A DNA stretch of 32,412 nt, from assembly GCA_029937535.1 (NCBI GenBank), contig JAPYPT010000021.1, positions 1 to 32,412 of the forward strand, read 5' to 3'. The DNA comes from Alphaproteobacteria bacterium. GTDB lineage: Bacteria; Pseudomonadota; Alphaproteobacteria; GCA-2731375. The translations under genes were made by a program, and so were the position numbers. Below the pieces are notes generated by a model. It searched no databases, was not told the origin of the DNA, and was given only the letters and a program-made list of their open reading frames with translations. Numbering within the stretch: position 1 is the stretch's first letter; every line of letters begins with the position of its first letter. Of the stretch, positions 8,911 to 16,356 are shown piece by piece.

Positions 8911-9429
8911 TCAGTTGGCGATCGCCGCCCGCAGGCCGGCGGCGGCCGTTTCAATACGTTCCACCAACTCCTCGGCATTCAGGCCGCCGATGGGATGCTT
9001 CACCACGATCACGTGGGGGTCCATCTTGCGGGCCTTGGCCTGGGCCTCGACGAGAGGCAGGAAGGTGTCGGTAGTCAGGATAAAGTTTTGTACGCCACGT
9101 TTTTCAAGTTCGATGCTGTCATGGAAACTCCACGACGAACATGCCCCTCAATCCGCTATAGCCAACAACGCCGCCCGGTAATTGCCGGCCATTTCGTCAT
9201 ACATGGCGTCCGTGGCCGGCTGCGCCGGGCTGTCCTTGGTCATGTAGTCGATATTGTCCGTGGCGCGGTAGGCGGACATCTTGTCCCGGATACCTTCCAA
9301 CAGCTCCTTGGCGTTGGGCTTGGCATTGGCGAACAGGATGATGGGGTCCTCGCTCCAATTGACCGAATTCGCGCCGGCCCTTTCGGTACTGGGCGCCTCC
9401 CGGCCAAACGATGGATTCACAATACGCAT
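8911..9429 (-). CDS. UGSC-type (seleno)protein with in-frame TGA (Sec at codon 94), read through to 172 aa
   Basis: ATG at 9429 (MRIVNPSFGREAPSTERAG...NYRAALLAIAD) to TGA at 9150-9148, then an open frame of 79 sense codons: U-GACSSWSFHDSIELEKRGVQNFILTTDTFLPLVEAQAKARKMDPHVIVVKHPIGGLNAEELVERIETAAAGLRAAIAN*, ending at 8911. RBS-like GGAGAGAG upstream. SECIS-like hairpin immediately 3' of the UGA. Confidence 0.87.
9118..9136 (-). promoter_or_regulatory. Candidate bacterial SECIS element
   Basis: RNA GUCGUGGA-GUU-UCCAUGAC: 8-bp stem with one G-U wobble, loop beginning with G. The loop starts 19 nt after the UGA. Flanking GUUC (9140-9137) and GAAC (9111-9108) could pair to extend the stem across an asymmetric bulge. 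Confidence 0.75.
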
Positions 9430-9546
9430 GATCTCTCTCCCTTCAGGCGCAAGGGTAAGCCAAGGCACCGCGTTCTGGCAAGCCAGAGTGGCGGCGGTGT
9501 CGTTTGCAAATTGAAATTTTAAAGGTTTGCTTTCATCAAGATTACC

Positions 9547-9831
9547 TCAACGGAGTTCGAGCGTCAGCTTGCGGCCAACGGCGGCTGCCGCGCGTTGCAT
9601 GGTGTGAAGCGTTACACTGGTGTTTGTCGGATCCAGCAAGCGATCCAAGGCCTGCCGGCTGGTCTTCATGCGCCGCGCCATGGCTGCCTTGTTCAAACCT
9701 TCGGATTGCATGGCCGCTTGGACTTGATCCGCCAAGATCTCCTTAATGGCCTGTTCTTCCGCCCCTTCCAACAATCCGTCCTCGGCGAGGAAATCGTCGA
9801 ATGATGAACCGATGTTTTTTTTGCCAACCAT
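9547..9831 (-). CDS. Antitoxin, XRE/HTH family (HigA-like) partner of a Gp49-like toxin
   Basis: MVGKKNIGSSFDDFLAEDGLLEGAEEQAIKEILADQVQAAMQSEGLNKAAMARRMKTSRQALDRLLDPTNTSVTLHTMQRAAAAVGRKLTLELR; HTH region, located directly after a toxin-like reading frame. Confidence 0.82.
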   Translation of the reverse strand: MVGKKNIGSSFDDFLAEDGLLEGAEEQAIKEILADQVQAAMQSEGLNKAAMARRMKTSRQALDRLLDPTNTSVTLHTMQRAAAAVGRKLTLELR

Positions 9832-9832
9832 G

Positions 9833-10180
9833 CTAGCCCACGCCTTTCATTCTATTTCGTGCAATGTCTTTGTCCCGATCCGGCGTCGTTTGGGTCTTTT
9901 TGATAAAGCCGTGCAACAGGATCATTCTGTTTCTCTGTATGCAGAACAAGACTCGGGCAATGCGGCCATTCGAAATATTGCTTCTGACTTCATAAAGCCT
10001 TGTCTCCAGTTTGCGGCTCTAGGGCATGCCAATCGGCCAGCCGAACTCAACCTTTTGAATATCCTTGCCGATGGTTCTTCGGTCGGCCCGATCCAGGCCC
10101 AACAGCCATTCCCGGACCGGCTCTCTGCCGCTGTCGAGATTGTAGAAGTTCGCCAGTATTTTTTTCGACTTATCGATCAC
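9833..10180 (-). pseudogene. Gp49/HigB-like toxin interrupted by an in-frame TAG
   Basis: Minus-strand reading frame from a possible GTG start: VIDKSKKILANFYNLDSGREPVREWLLGLDRADRRTIGKDIQKVEFGWPIGMP[TAG]SRKLETRLYEVRSNISNGRIARVLFCIQRNRMILLHGFIKKTQTTPDRDKDIARNRMKGVG*. The amber codon is at complement(10019..10021), where homologues usually continue with Leu. Absent from the ORF track. Confidence 0.72.
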
Positions 10181-10185
10181 GTCTA

Positions 10186-10207
10186 AATGTACCAGAATAG
10201 GTACATT
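10186..10207. promoter_or_regulatory. Perfect inverted repeat, candidate autoregulatory operator of the TA locus
   Basis: AATGTACC-AGAATA-GGTACATT: 8-bp perfect arms, 6-bp spacer, immediately upstream of the toxin reading frame. Confidence 0.65.
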
Positions 10208-10230
10208 ATTTCAACCCGGCGATAGGGGAT

Positions 10231-12420
10231 TTAAGGCGGCGGGGGAAAGGGCGTCGGATCGAGGAAGCGGCGCAGTACGTTGGCGGTAATTTGCGCAACG
10301 TTGTTGTCATAGGCGTTGTGGGCCAAGCTGCCGATCCAGGCGATGGAGCCGGTGGTAAAGACGGCGCCGCCCCGGGGGCATTCGAAAAACACCATGTCGG
10401 CGCGCACGTTGGGGTCATCGAACTGCGGCATGGTGGAGAGGAAATCCTCCTTGGTGCGCAGCATGTCGTCGCCGAATTTATCGGCCCTGGCCAGCACCAG
10501 GGCGTGGATGGGGGTGCCGTCGCGGGGATCCCAGCGGTCGATCTCCTCCCCCGCCGCGCCGCCGCCGATAGAGCCGAAATCGCCAATGGGGCCATGGGCG
10601 ACCCCTGCAAGGGCAAAGGCCGCGCGGGGGTCATCGGCGCCCGCCTGGCGCTCATAATAACTGCTGCGCTCGAACCCCTGGGCGGCGAAGCCGATGCCCA
10701 CAAGGCGGTTGGTTGGGCGGCCATTGCGCCGCCACAGGCCGCCATATTCACCGTTGAAGGATTGATGGGCCTCCCCCGACGGCGACATCCAGGCCCTCGT
10801 GCCATCCTCGGCCCGGCGGACTTCGATGACGCCGGGTTTGTCATCCCGGAAGGCGATGCGCCAATAAAATCCATTTCCGCCCAGATACATCAGACGTCCG
10901 CCCTCACTCAAATAGCCTTCAATGCCGTCCAGCATGGCGGTGGAATGATATTCGGGGTGGCTGCCGGTCAGAATACAGCGGTAGGGCCGCAGCAGATCGG
11001 CACCCTCCCGGTGTAGGTCCTCGTCGGTGATGATATCGAACCGCTGGCCGATTTCCGTCAGCCAGGCAACAATGTTCATGTCCGCCGGGAAGCCCCAGGG
11101 CCGGTTGTCGCCGGGCTTCATATTCATTACCGGACGCAGGCGGGAGGAATAGTGGATGCCGCTGCGGTCGTCATGCAGGTCGTATAGCGAGCCGCTGACT
11201 TCCTGGTGGCCGGCCAAATAGGCATCATTGACCCATTCCGGCCGGCCCTCGCCAAAGATCAGGTTTGGCTGCAGGCGCTGGCGGGTGTTGGCATAGGCCA
11301 TGTAGGATGCCGTCGGCACCAGAAACGCCACATCCGCCGTCACTGTCCCCTTGGGCGGAAGGACAAAGAACGGGATGCGGTCAATATCGGCGCCATGGCG
11401 CAGACGGGCGGCATAGACACCGCTGGGCAGGTCATGGGGGATGGTGTAGCTGAAATCGCTTTCCCAGGCGGCGTCGTACAGATCATCCTGGTGGAAATGA
11501 ATGGCGCCGTATTGATCGGGCGCATGACGCCAGTTGAATTCACCGCCGTCCCAGTTGTGGCCGGTAACACCGCGCGTGGGCAGATTGACCACCTCGCCAT
11601 GCAGGCCGTGGACGGAAAGATCGCTGATCCGGTCGCTGGAAATATCGGCCGCGAAGTCCCAGCACCCCAGCACGCAATCCGCCAGATTATCGGGAACGCC
11701 CGGCCCCGACAGGGCCGCCATCTCATCATCGCTCAAGGCCCGGCTGGCCAGGCGGGGGCGGTCGATCTTGCCATTGAAATGATCCACCCTCGACGCAACT
11801 CCCCCCGCCGCGAACAGGACCGGCGCCGAAGAGGCCGTCAATTGGGCGGCAATGGTATCTTGCCGTTCCACGGCGGGCGAGATCAGACGGTCGCCGGGGG
11901 AATTGGGCAACGGACGCTGGAGCAATCGGACCGCGCCGCTGTCCCCATCATAGCTGACGGCGGCGAACAGCCATTGGTGGCGGCGCACGGGCGCGCCGGT
12001 GCTTAGCTGAACGCCGCCAATGTCCACGGCCAAGGCGCCGTCGTCGTCAAGCAACATGGCGAAGGCGCCCGCCTGCCCCATGATGACCTGACGCCGCCGC
12101 CCCGGCAGGGTCGGATAAACCATCGCCTGCAAGGTAAAACTTTCCAAACCCGCAAGCGCGCCGCCGCTTGGCACGATCCCGTAGGAGCCTGGATGGATAT
12201 CCTGAAACCGGCCCGGATATGACTTGGCGAAGGGTGCGGCGATCTCTTCCTCGATCACGCCAACCCCGCCCGGCGCATCGTCCCCGGCGATTAGGCGAAC
12301 CAAATCGGCCGCATAGTTACCATCCTCATAACAGCAAACCTTGAAATCCAGGCGCTGCCCCGCCCGGATGGAGAGCGGATCGCAATAACCGGTGATGGTT
12401 TTTCGGCGTAGGTCAGGCAT
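10231..12420 (-). CDS. N,N-dimethylformamidase large (beta)-subunit-like protein with LamG/concanavalin-like segment
   Basis: MPDLRRKTITGYCDPLSIRAGQRLDFKVCCYEDGNYAADLVRLIAGDD...SYTIPHDLPSGVYAARLRHG...YLGGNGFYWRIAFRDDKPGVIEVRRAEDGTRAW... resembles the DMFase beta-subunit-like family. Confidence 0.83.
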   Translation of the reverse strand: MPDLRRKTITGYCDPLSIRAGQRLDFKVCCYEDGNYAADLVRLIAGDDAPGGVGVIEEEIAAPFAKSYPGRFQDIHPGSYGIVPSGGALAGLESFTLQAMVYPTLPGRRRQVIMGQAGAFAMLLDDDGALAVDIGGVQLSTGAPVRRHQWLFAAVSYDGDSGAVRLLQRPLPNSPGDRLISPAVERQDTIAAQLTASSAPVLFAAGGVASRVDHFNGKIDRPRLASRALSDDEMAALSGPGVPDNLADCVLGCWDFAADISSDRISDLSVHGLHGEVVNLPTRGVTGHNWDGGEFNWRHAPDQYGAIHFHQDDLYDAAWESDFSYTIPHDLPSGVYAARLRHGADIDRIPFFVLPPKGTVTADVAFLVPTASYMAYANTRQRLQPNLIFGEGRPEWVNDAYLAGHQEVSGSLYDLHDDRSGIHYSSRLRPVMNMKPGDNRPWGFPADMNIVAWLTEIGQRFDIITDEDLHREGADLLRPYRCILTGSHPEYHSTAMLDGIEGYLSEGGRLMYLGGNGFYWRIAFRDDKPGVIEVRRAEDGTRAWMSPSGEAHQSFNGEYGGLWRRNGRPTNRLVGIGFAAQGFERSSYYERQAGADDPRAAFALAGVAHGPIGDFGSIGGGAAGEEIDRWDPRDGTPIHALVLARADKFGDDMLRTKEDFLSTMPQFDDPNVRADMVFFECPRGGAVFTTGSIAWIGSLAHNAYDNNVAQITANVLRRFLDPTPFPPPP

Positions 12421-13672
12421 GGGGTGGTGTTCTTTCGTTAGGCGGCAGGTTGTTCTTAAAGGCAACCCCGCCCTTCATGATCAGTGCCAGGGCCTCGCCC
12501 TGGCCATCCAGGCAGGAAATATCGTCCAGGGGGTTGCCGTCCACGGCGATCAGATCGGCCAGGGCGCCGGGCGTGACCACGCCCAGTTTGCCGCTTTGGT
12601 TCAACAGCCGTGCATTGGCCGATGTCGCAGCGCGCAAGACATCGACGTTTGGCATCACTTTCGCCCGGATGGCGAATTCGTTGGATTGATCCTTGTGCAT
12701 GCCGCCCAGCAGGTCGGTACCGAAACCGATATTGACGCCGACCTCGTGCGCCATGGCCAAGGCTTTGAGACCCTGGCTGCGCACATCGTTCACCTTGGCC
12801 ATGCTAACAGGCGGTAGGCCGAATTCGGGTCCGGAACGGTGCAGGCTGTCGTAGGTGACCAGGGTCGGCACCAGCCAGGCGTCCCGTTCCTTCATCAATT
12901 CCAGGGTCGGGCGGTCGATCAGATTGCCATGTTCGATGGAGCGCACACCGAGACGAACACAGCGGGCGATGGCCTCGGGCGTGTAGGCATGGGCCATCAC
13001 ATAGGTCCGCCACGACGTCGCTTCCCACACGGCGGCGGCGATTTCCTCTTCGGAATATTGCAGATTCCAAATCGGATCCGTGGGCGAGGCGACACCGCCC
13101 GAACCCATGATCTTGATCTGGCTTGCGCCCCGGCGTAGTTCCGTCCGGGCGGCCTTTCGCACCTCGTCCACGCCGTCGGCAATGGCCGTGAACTGCGCGC
13201 TGGGCAGGCAGCACTGGCAAGAAGTCCAGTCATAGACCCGTGGCCGGGCATCGCCATGGCCCCCGGTCTGGCTTAACACCCGGCCGGAATAGAACAGCCG
13301 GGGGCCGGCGATCAGGCCTTCCTCGATGGCCATGGCCATGCCCCAATCGGCCCCGCCCGCATCGCGGACAGTGGTAAAGCCCCGTTGCAGCATCGCTTCG
13401 GCGATCTTGCCGGCGCGCAGGGCGGTCAGGGAGGCCGGGTCGTCGCCGATGCTGCCCAGATCCGCCGTGGTGGCGATCAAATGCACATGGGCATCGATCA
13501 ATCCCGGCATCAGCACCCGGCCGCCCAGATCGATGACCCGGTCCGCCGCCGGGGGCGCGCCCTTGCCCACCACCGCGATCCGCTCGCCCTCGATCACCAC
13601 ATAAGTATCAGGCTGCAGTTCGGGCGATTGCCCATCGAACAGCAAGCCGTTGCTCAACACCGTTTGCGGCAT
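12413..13672 (-). CDS. Amidohydrolase family protein (imidazolonepropionase/prolidase-like)
   Basis: MPQTVLSNGLLFDGQSPELQPDTYVVIEGERIAVVG...GRVLMPGLIDAHVHLIATT...AHAYTPEAIARCVRLGVRSIEHGNLID...GFGTDLLGGMH; DAHVH metal motif. Overlaps the downstream DMFase-like start by 8 bp. Confidence 0.92.
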   Translation of the reverse strand: MPQTVLSNGLLFDGQSPELQPDTYVVIEGERIAVVGKGAPPAADRVIDLGGRVLMPGLIDAHVHLIATTADLGSIGDDPASLTALRAGKIAEAMLQRGFTTVRDAGGADWGMAMAIEEGLIAGPRLFYSGRVLSQTGGHGDARPRVYDWTSCQCCLPSAQFTAIADGVDEVRKAARTELRRGASQIKIMGSGGVASPTDPIWNLQYSEEEIAAAVWEATSWRTYVMAHAYTPEAIARCVRLGVRSIEHGNLIDRPTLELMKERDAWLVPTLVTYDSLHRSGPEFGLPPVSMAKVNDVRSQGLKALAMAHEVGVNIGFGTDLLGGMHKDQSNEFAIRAKVMPNVDVLRAATSANARLLNQSGKLGVVTPGALADLIAVDGNPLDDISCLDGQGEALALIMKGGVAFKNNLPPNERTPPHA

Positions 13673-13773
13673 AGTCCCCTCCCGACAGATTGCCGCTAGG
13701 GTTCTAGACATCTGCTGGGCCGTCAAGTGCGAAAACTCTGGCATCCATCGATCATGCTGACTAAATTCCCCCG

Positions 13774-14079
13774 ATGAACGACTTACTGACCGCTGAGAAA
13801 TTTCCCCTCCCCCTCGATAGGGACGCCGTGGCCGCCGATTGGCGCCAGCGCGGCTATTCCTGCAATCTGTTCGTGGACCCGCCGGGCCAGCAATGGCTGG
13901 ACTTCACCCATGCCACCAACGAACTGGTGACAGTGATAGAAGGCCGGTTGGAGATGACGTTAGGCGACGATCGGGTGGAAATGGGACCCGGTGACGAAAT
14001 TTTTATTCCGGCCAGGGCACTGCATTCCGTTGTCAATATCCACGACGGCGTCTCGCGCTGGCTGTTTGGTTATGATTGA
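13774..14079 (+). CDS. Cupin domain-containing protein
   Basis: HATNELVTVIEGRLEMTLGDDRVEMGPGDEIFIPARALHSVVNI: cupin motifs 1 and 2. Confidence 0.88.
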   Translation: MNDLLTAEKFPLPLDRDAVAADWRQRGYSCNLFVDPPGQQWLDFTHATNELVTVIEGRLEMTLGDDRVEMGPGDEIFIPARALHSVVNIHDGVSRWLFGYD

Positions 14080-14090
14080 GGCAGAAAAAA

Positions 14091-14486
14091 ATGAATAGAG
14101 AAAAACTGGAGGACCTGACCCGGTCCTTCACCGAAACCTTCAACGACAACGATCTGGACGCCATGATGTCCTATTTCGCCGATGATGCGGCCATATACGA
14201 TCAACATGACGGCGCCATCGCCGAGGGCCTGGAGGCGATCCGCGCGGTTTTTCAACCGCAATTCGATGGCGACTACGGCGTCATGAACTTTGCCGCCGAG
14301 GATCTGTTCATCGACCCCGAGCAGGGCAAGACCATGATCCGCTGGCTTTGCACCTTCGATACCAAACGGGGACGGACGGGCTGGCGCGGCCTGGATATTC
14401 TGCATTTCAACGAGGCCGGGAAGATCACCACCAAGCTGACCTACGCCAAGGCCAAGGCGTTGCAGCTGGATTTGGTGGAGGCCTGA
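14091..14486 (+). CDS. SnoaL-like / nuclear transport factor 2 family protein
   Basis: MNREKLEDLTRSFTETFNDNDLDAMMSYFADDAAIYDQHDGAIAEGLEAIRAVFQPQF...; NTF2-like pattern. Confidence 0.82.
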   Translation: MNREKLEDLTRSFTETFNDNDLDAMMSYFADDAAIYDQHDGAIAEGLEAIRAVFQPQFDGDYGVMNFAAEDLFIDPEQGKTMIRWLCTFDTKRGRTGWRGLDILHFNEAGKITTKLTYAKAKALQLDLVEA

Positions 14487-14489
14487 GGG

Positions 14490-15584
14490 ATGCGCGAGCC
14501 ACGTAGCCAGCCGGGCACCCAATTGCGTTTCCAGGTCCTGCATGAGATCGCCGAGGAAGCCCGCGCCCGCCTGCCCCGCAACATCTGGGACTATATGCGC
14601 GGCGCGACGGAGACGGAGACCACGGCCAAACGCAACCGGATGGCCATCGATACCCTGGCCCTGCGGCCGCGCATGTTGCGCGACGTCAACGACATTGATC
14701 TTGGCAAGAATTTCCTGGGCGCCGAATTGGAATTGCCGCTGACATTCGCGCCCATCGGATCATTGGAATCGTTCGACGCCGAGGGCGGGGCAGCGGCGGC
14801 GCGGGCCGCCGCCCGCCACGGCATGATGACCACGTTAAGCTCCGTCTCCGCGCCCGGCCTGGAGGCCACGGCGGAAGCCGCGCCGGGACCCAAAATCTTC
14901 CAGCTCTACGTGCGCGGCGATGCCGATTGGGTGGATGAACACGCGCACCGGGCGATCGAGGCGGGCTACACCGCCTTTTGCCTGACCGTGGACGTCGCCG
15001 TCTACAGCCGGCGGGAGCGGGATCTCGTCAACCGTTTTGTCAAACCATGGCGGCGCAGCGCCACCGGCCACAACTATCAGGCCTCGCTGAACTGGAAGGA
15101 CGTGGAGCGTTTCAAGAAGACCCACGACATTCCCCTGCTGATCAAGGGCATCATGACGGCGGAAGATGCCGCCCTGGCCTGCGATCTGGGCGTCGACGGC
15201 GTCTGGGTCTCCAATCACGGCGGCCGCCAGTTGGATCAGGCCCAGGGCAGCATGGCGGTTTTGCCCGAGGTCGTGGAGACGGTGGCGGGCCGGGCGGCGG
15301 TGATCGTCGATGGCGGCTTCCTGCGCGGCACGGACGTGATCAAGGCCATGGCCCTTGGCGCCGATCTGGTTGGCCTGGGCCGCCTCACCGCCATGGGCCT
15401 GGGCGCGGCGGGTGAGGAAGGCCTGGTGCGGGCCATCGACTTGTTGTCGGAGGAAATGCACATCGCCATGGGCCTCATGGGCAAGACCCGGTATGAGGAT
15501 TTATCGCCGGAGGACCTGACCACCGCGCCCCCCGGCCATCCCCCGGATGTGTTGAGCGCCTTCCCGCTGTTGCCGGAGAATTAA
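14490..15584 (+). CDS. FMN-dependent alpha-hydroxy-acid oxidizing protein
   Basis: IWDYMRGATETETTAKRNR..., WKDVERFKKTHDIPLLIKGIMTAEDAALACDLGVDGVWVSNHGGRQLDQAQGSM, IVDGGFLRGTDVIKAMALGADLVGLGR: typical LldD/glycolate oxidase family motifs. Confidence 0.95.
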   Translation: MREPRSQPGTQLRFQVLHEIAEEARARLPRNIWDYMRGATETETTAKRNRMAIDTLALRPRMLRDVNDIDLGKNFLGAELELPLTFAPIGSLESFDAEGGAAAARAAARHGMMTTLSSVSAPGLEATAEAAPGPKIFQLYVRGDADWVDEHAHRAIEAGYTAFCLTVDVAVYSRRERDLVNRFVKPWRRSATGHNYQASLNWKDVERFKKTHDIPLLIKGIMTAEDAALACDLGVDGVWVSNHGGRQLDQAQGSMAVLPEVVETVAGRAAVIVDGGFLRGTDVIKAMALGADLVGLGRLTAMGLGAAGEEGLVRAIDLLSEEMHIAMGLMGKTRYEDLSPEDLTTAPPGHPPDVLSAFPLLPEN

Positions 15585-15618
15585 TTGGGACAACCGGCAC
15601 CAGATTCCCTCTCGGCCC

Positions 15619-15716
15619 TGGATGCCCGGATCACGTCCGGGCATGACGAATTTGGCAGTTTTCAGACATTTTCCGAGCTCTATCGTCATTGCCGGGCTTG
15701 ACCCGGCAATCCATGT
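15619..15716. repeat. Pair of oppositely oriented REP-like palindromic repeats
   Basis: Copy 1: TGGATGCCCGGATCACGTCCGGGCATGACGA (palindrome 15622..15644). Copy 2, inverted: TCGTCATTGCCGGGCTTGACCCGGCAATCCA (palindrome 15690..15712). Shared flanks TGGAT...ATGACGA. Confidence 0.75.
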
Positions 15717-15763
15717 TGATGACAGGGCCACGGGGCAGCTTTTACCAGCCCAGGCAATCGACT

Positions 15764-16354
15764 TCAGCGCAGGTCCGGCAGACTGGCCAGGATGCGCCGG
15801 GCCAGGTCGTCCAGCATGGAGGCAACAGTGTCGTCGTCGGTCTGGAAGGCCGCCGACCGTAGCACGGCGAGGGGCAGGGAGAACAAGGACAGGGGCACAT
15901 CGCCGGAATTGCGCGACGCCTCCGCCCGCGCCCGCCACAACATCGTGCCGTCCCTGGCCCGGATGATCTCCGCCGCCAGTTGGATGTGTTTTTGCGACCA
16001 GACCAGAACATTTTCCTGACCCGCGCCGACGATCCGCCAGCGCAGGAATGCGGAACATCGGGTGGCGGCGGCGAAATGACGGGCATCGGCGGGATGGTGC
16101 AAATCCACCGCCATGGCGCGTTCCAGGCGGCGGCGTTCGGTGGGTTGGATAACCTTCGCGACCCGGCCGCTCAACTGCCGCGCCAGGGCGCCGGAGATCC
16201 TCTCGCCAGCCACGATCCCGGCTTCCGCCGGCCCGGCCAGAACAACGACGCATTGCGGGGGATCGTCATAAAATGCCCTCAATGGTCCCGCCGCCCGCGC
16301 CTCGGTCAAGGCAAGGGGCAATAACCAAAGCATGAAAAGCAGCCGCCTCAACAT
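15764..16354 (-). CDS. Predicted secreted protein, uncharacterised (gene 7 of envelope operon)
   Basis: N-terminal signal peptide MLRRLLFMLWLLPLALTEARAA; tail VPLSLFSLPLAVLRSAAFQTDDDTVASMLDDLARRILASLPDLR. Confidence 0.7.
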   Translation of the reverse strand: MLRRLLFMLWLLPLALTEARAAGPLRAFYDDPPQCVVVLAGPAEAGIVAGERISGALARQLSGRVAKVIQPTERRRLERAMAVDLHHPADARHFAAATRCSAFLRWRIVGAGQENVLVWSQKHIQLAAEIIRARDGTMLWRARAEASRNSGDVPLSLFSLPLAVLRSAAFQTDDDTVASMLDDLARRILASLPDLR

Positions 16355-16356
16355 GG

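Noticed and set aside
9148-9468. Treating the 106-aa ORF as a complete small hypothetical protein
   Set aside because: The frame continues past the TGA into a coherent conserved-looking domain with a SECIS-like hairpin.
10019-10021. TAG in the toxin frame as a recoded (e.g. pyrrolysine) codon
   Set aside because: No reason to expect Pyl here; the position is normally an ordinary Leu-like residue in this toxin family, so a nonsense mutation or sequencing error is simpler.
15690-15712. Palindrome as a CRISPR repeat or simple terminator
   Set aside because: Only two oppositely oriented copies, no spacer periodicity and no U-tract; the REP-like interpretation fits better.
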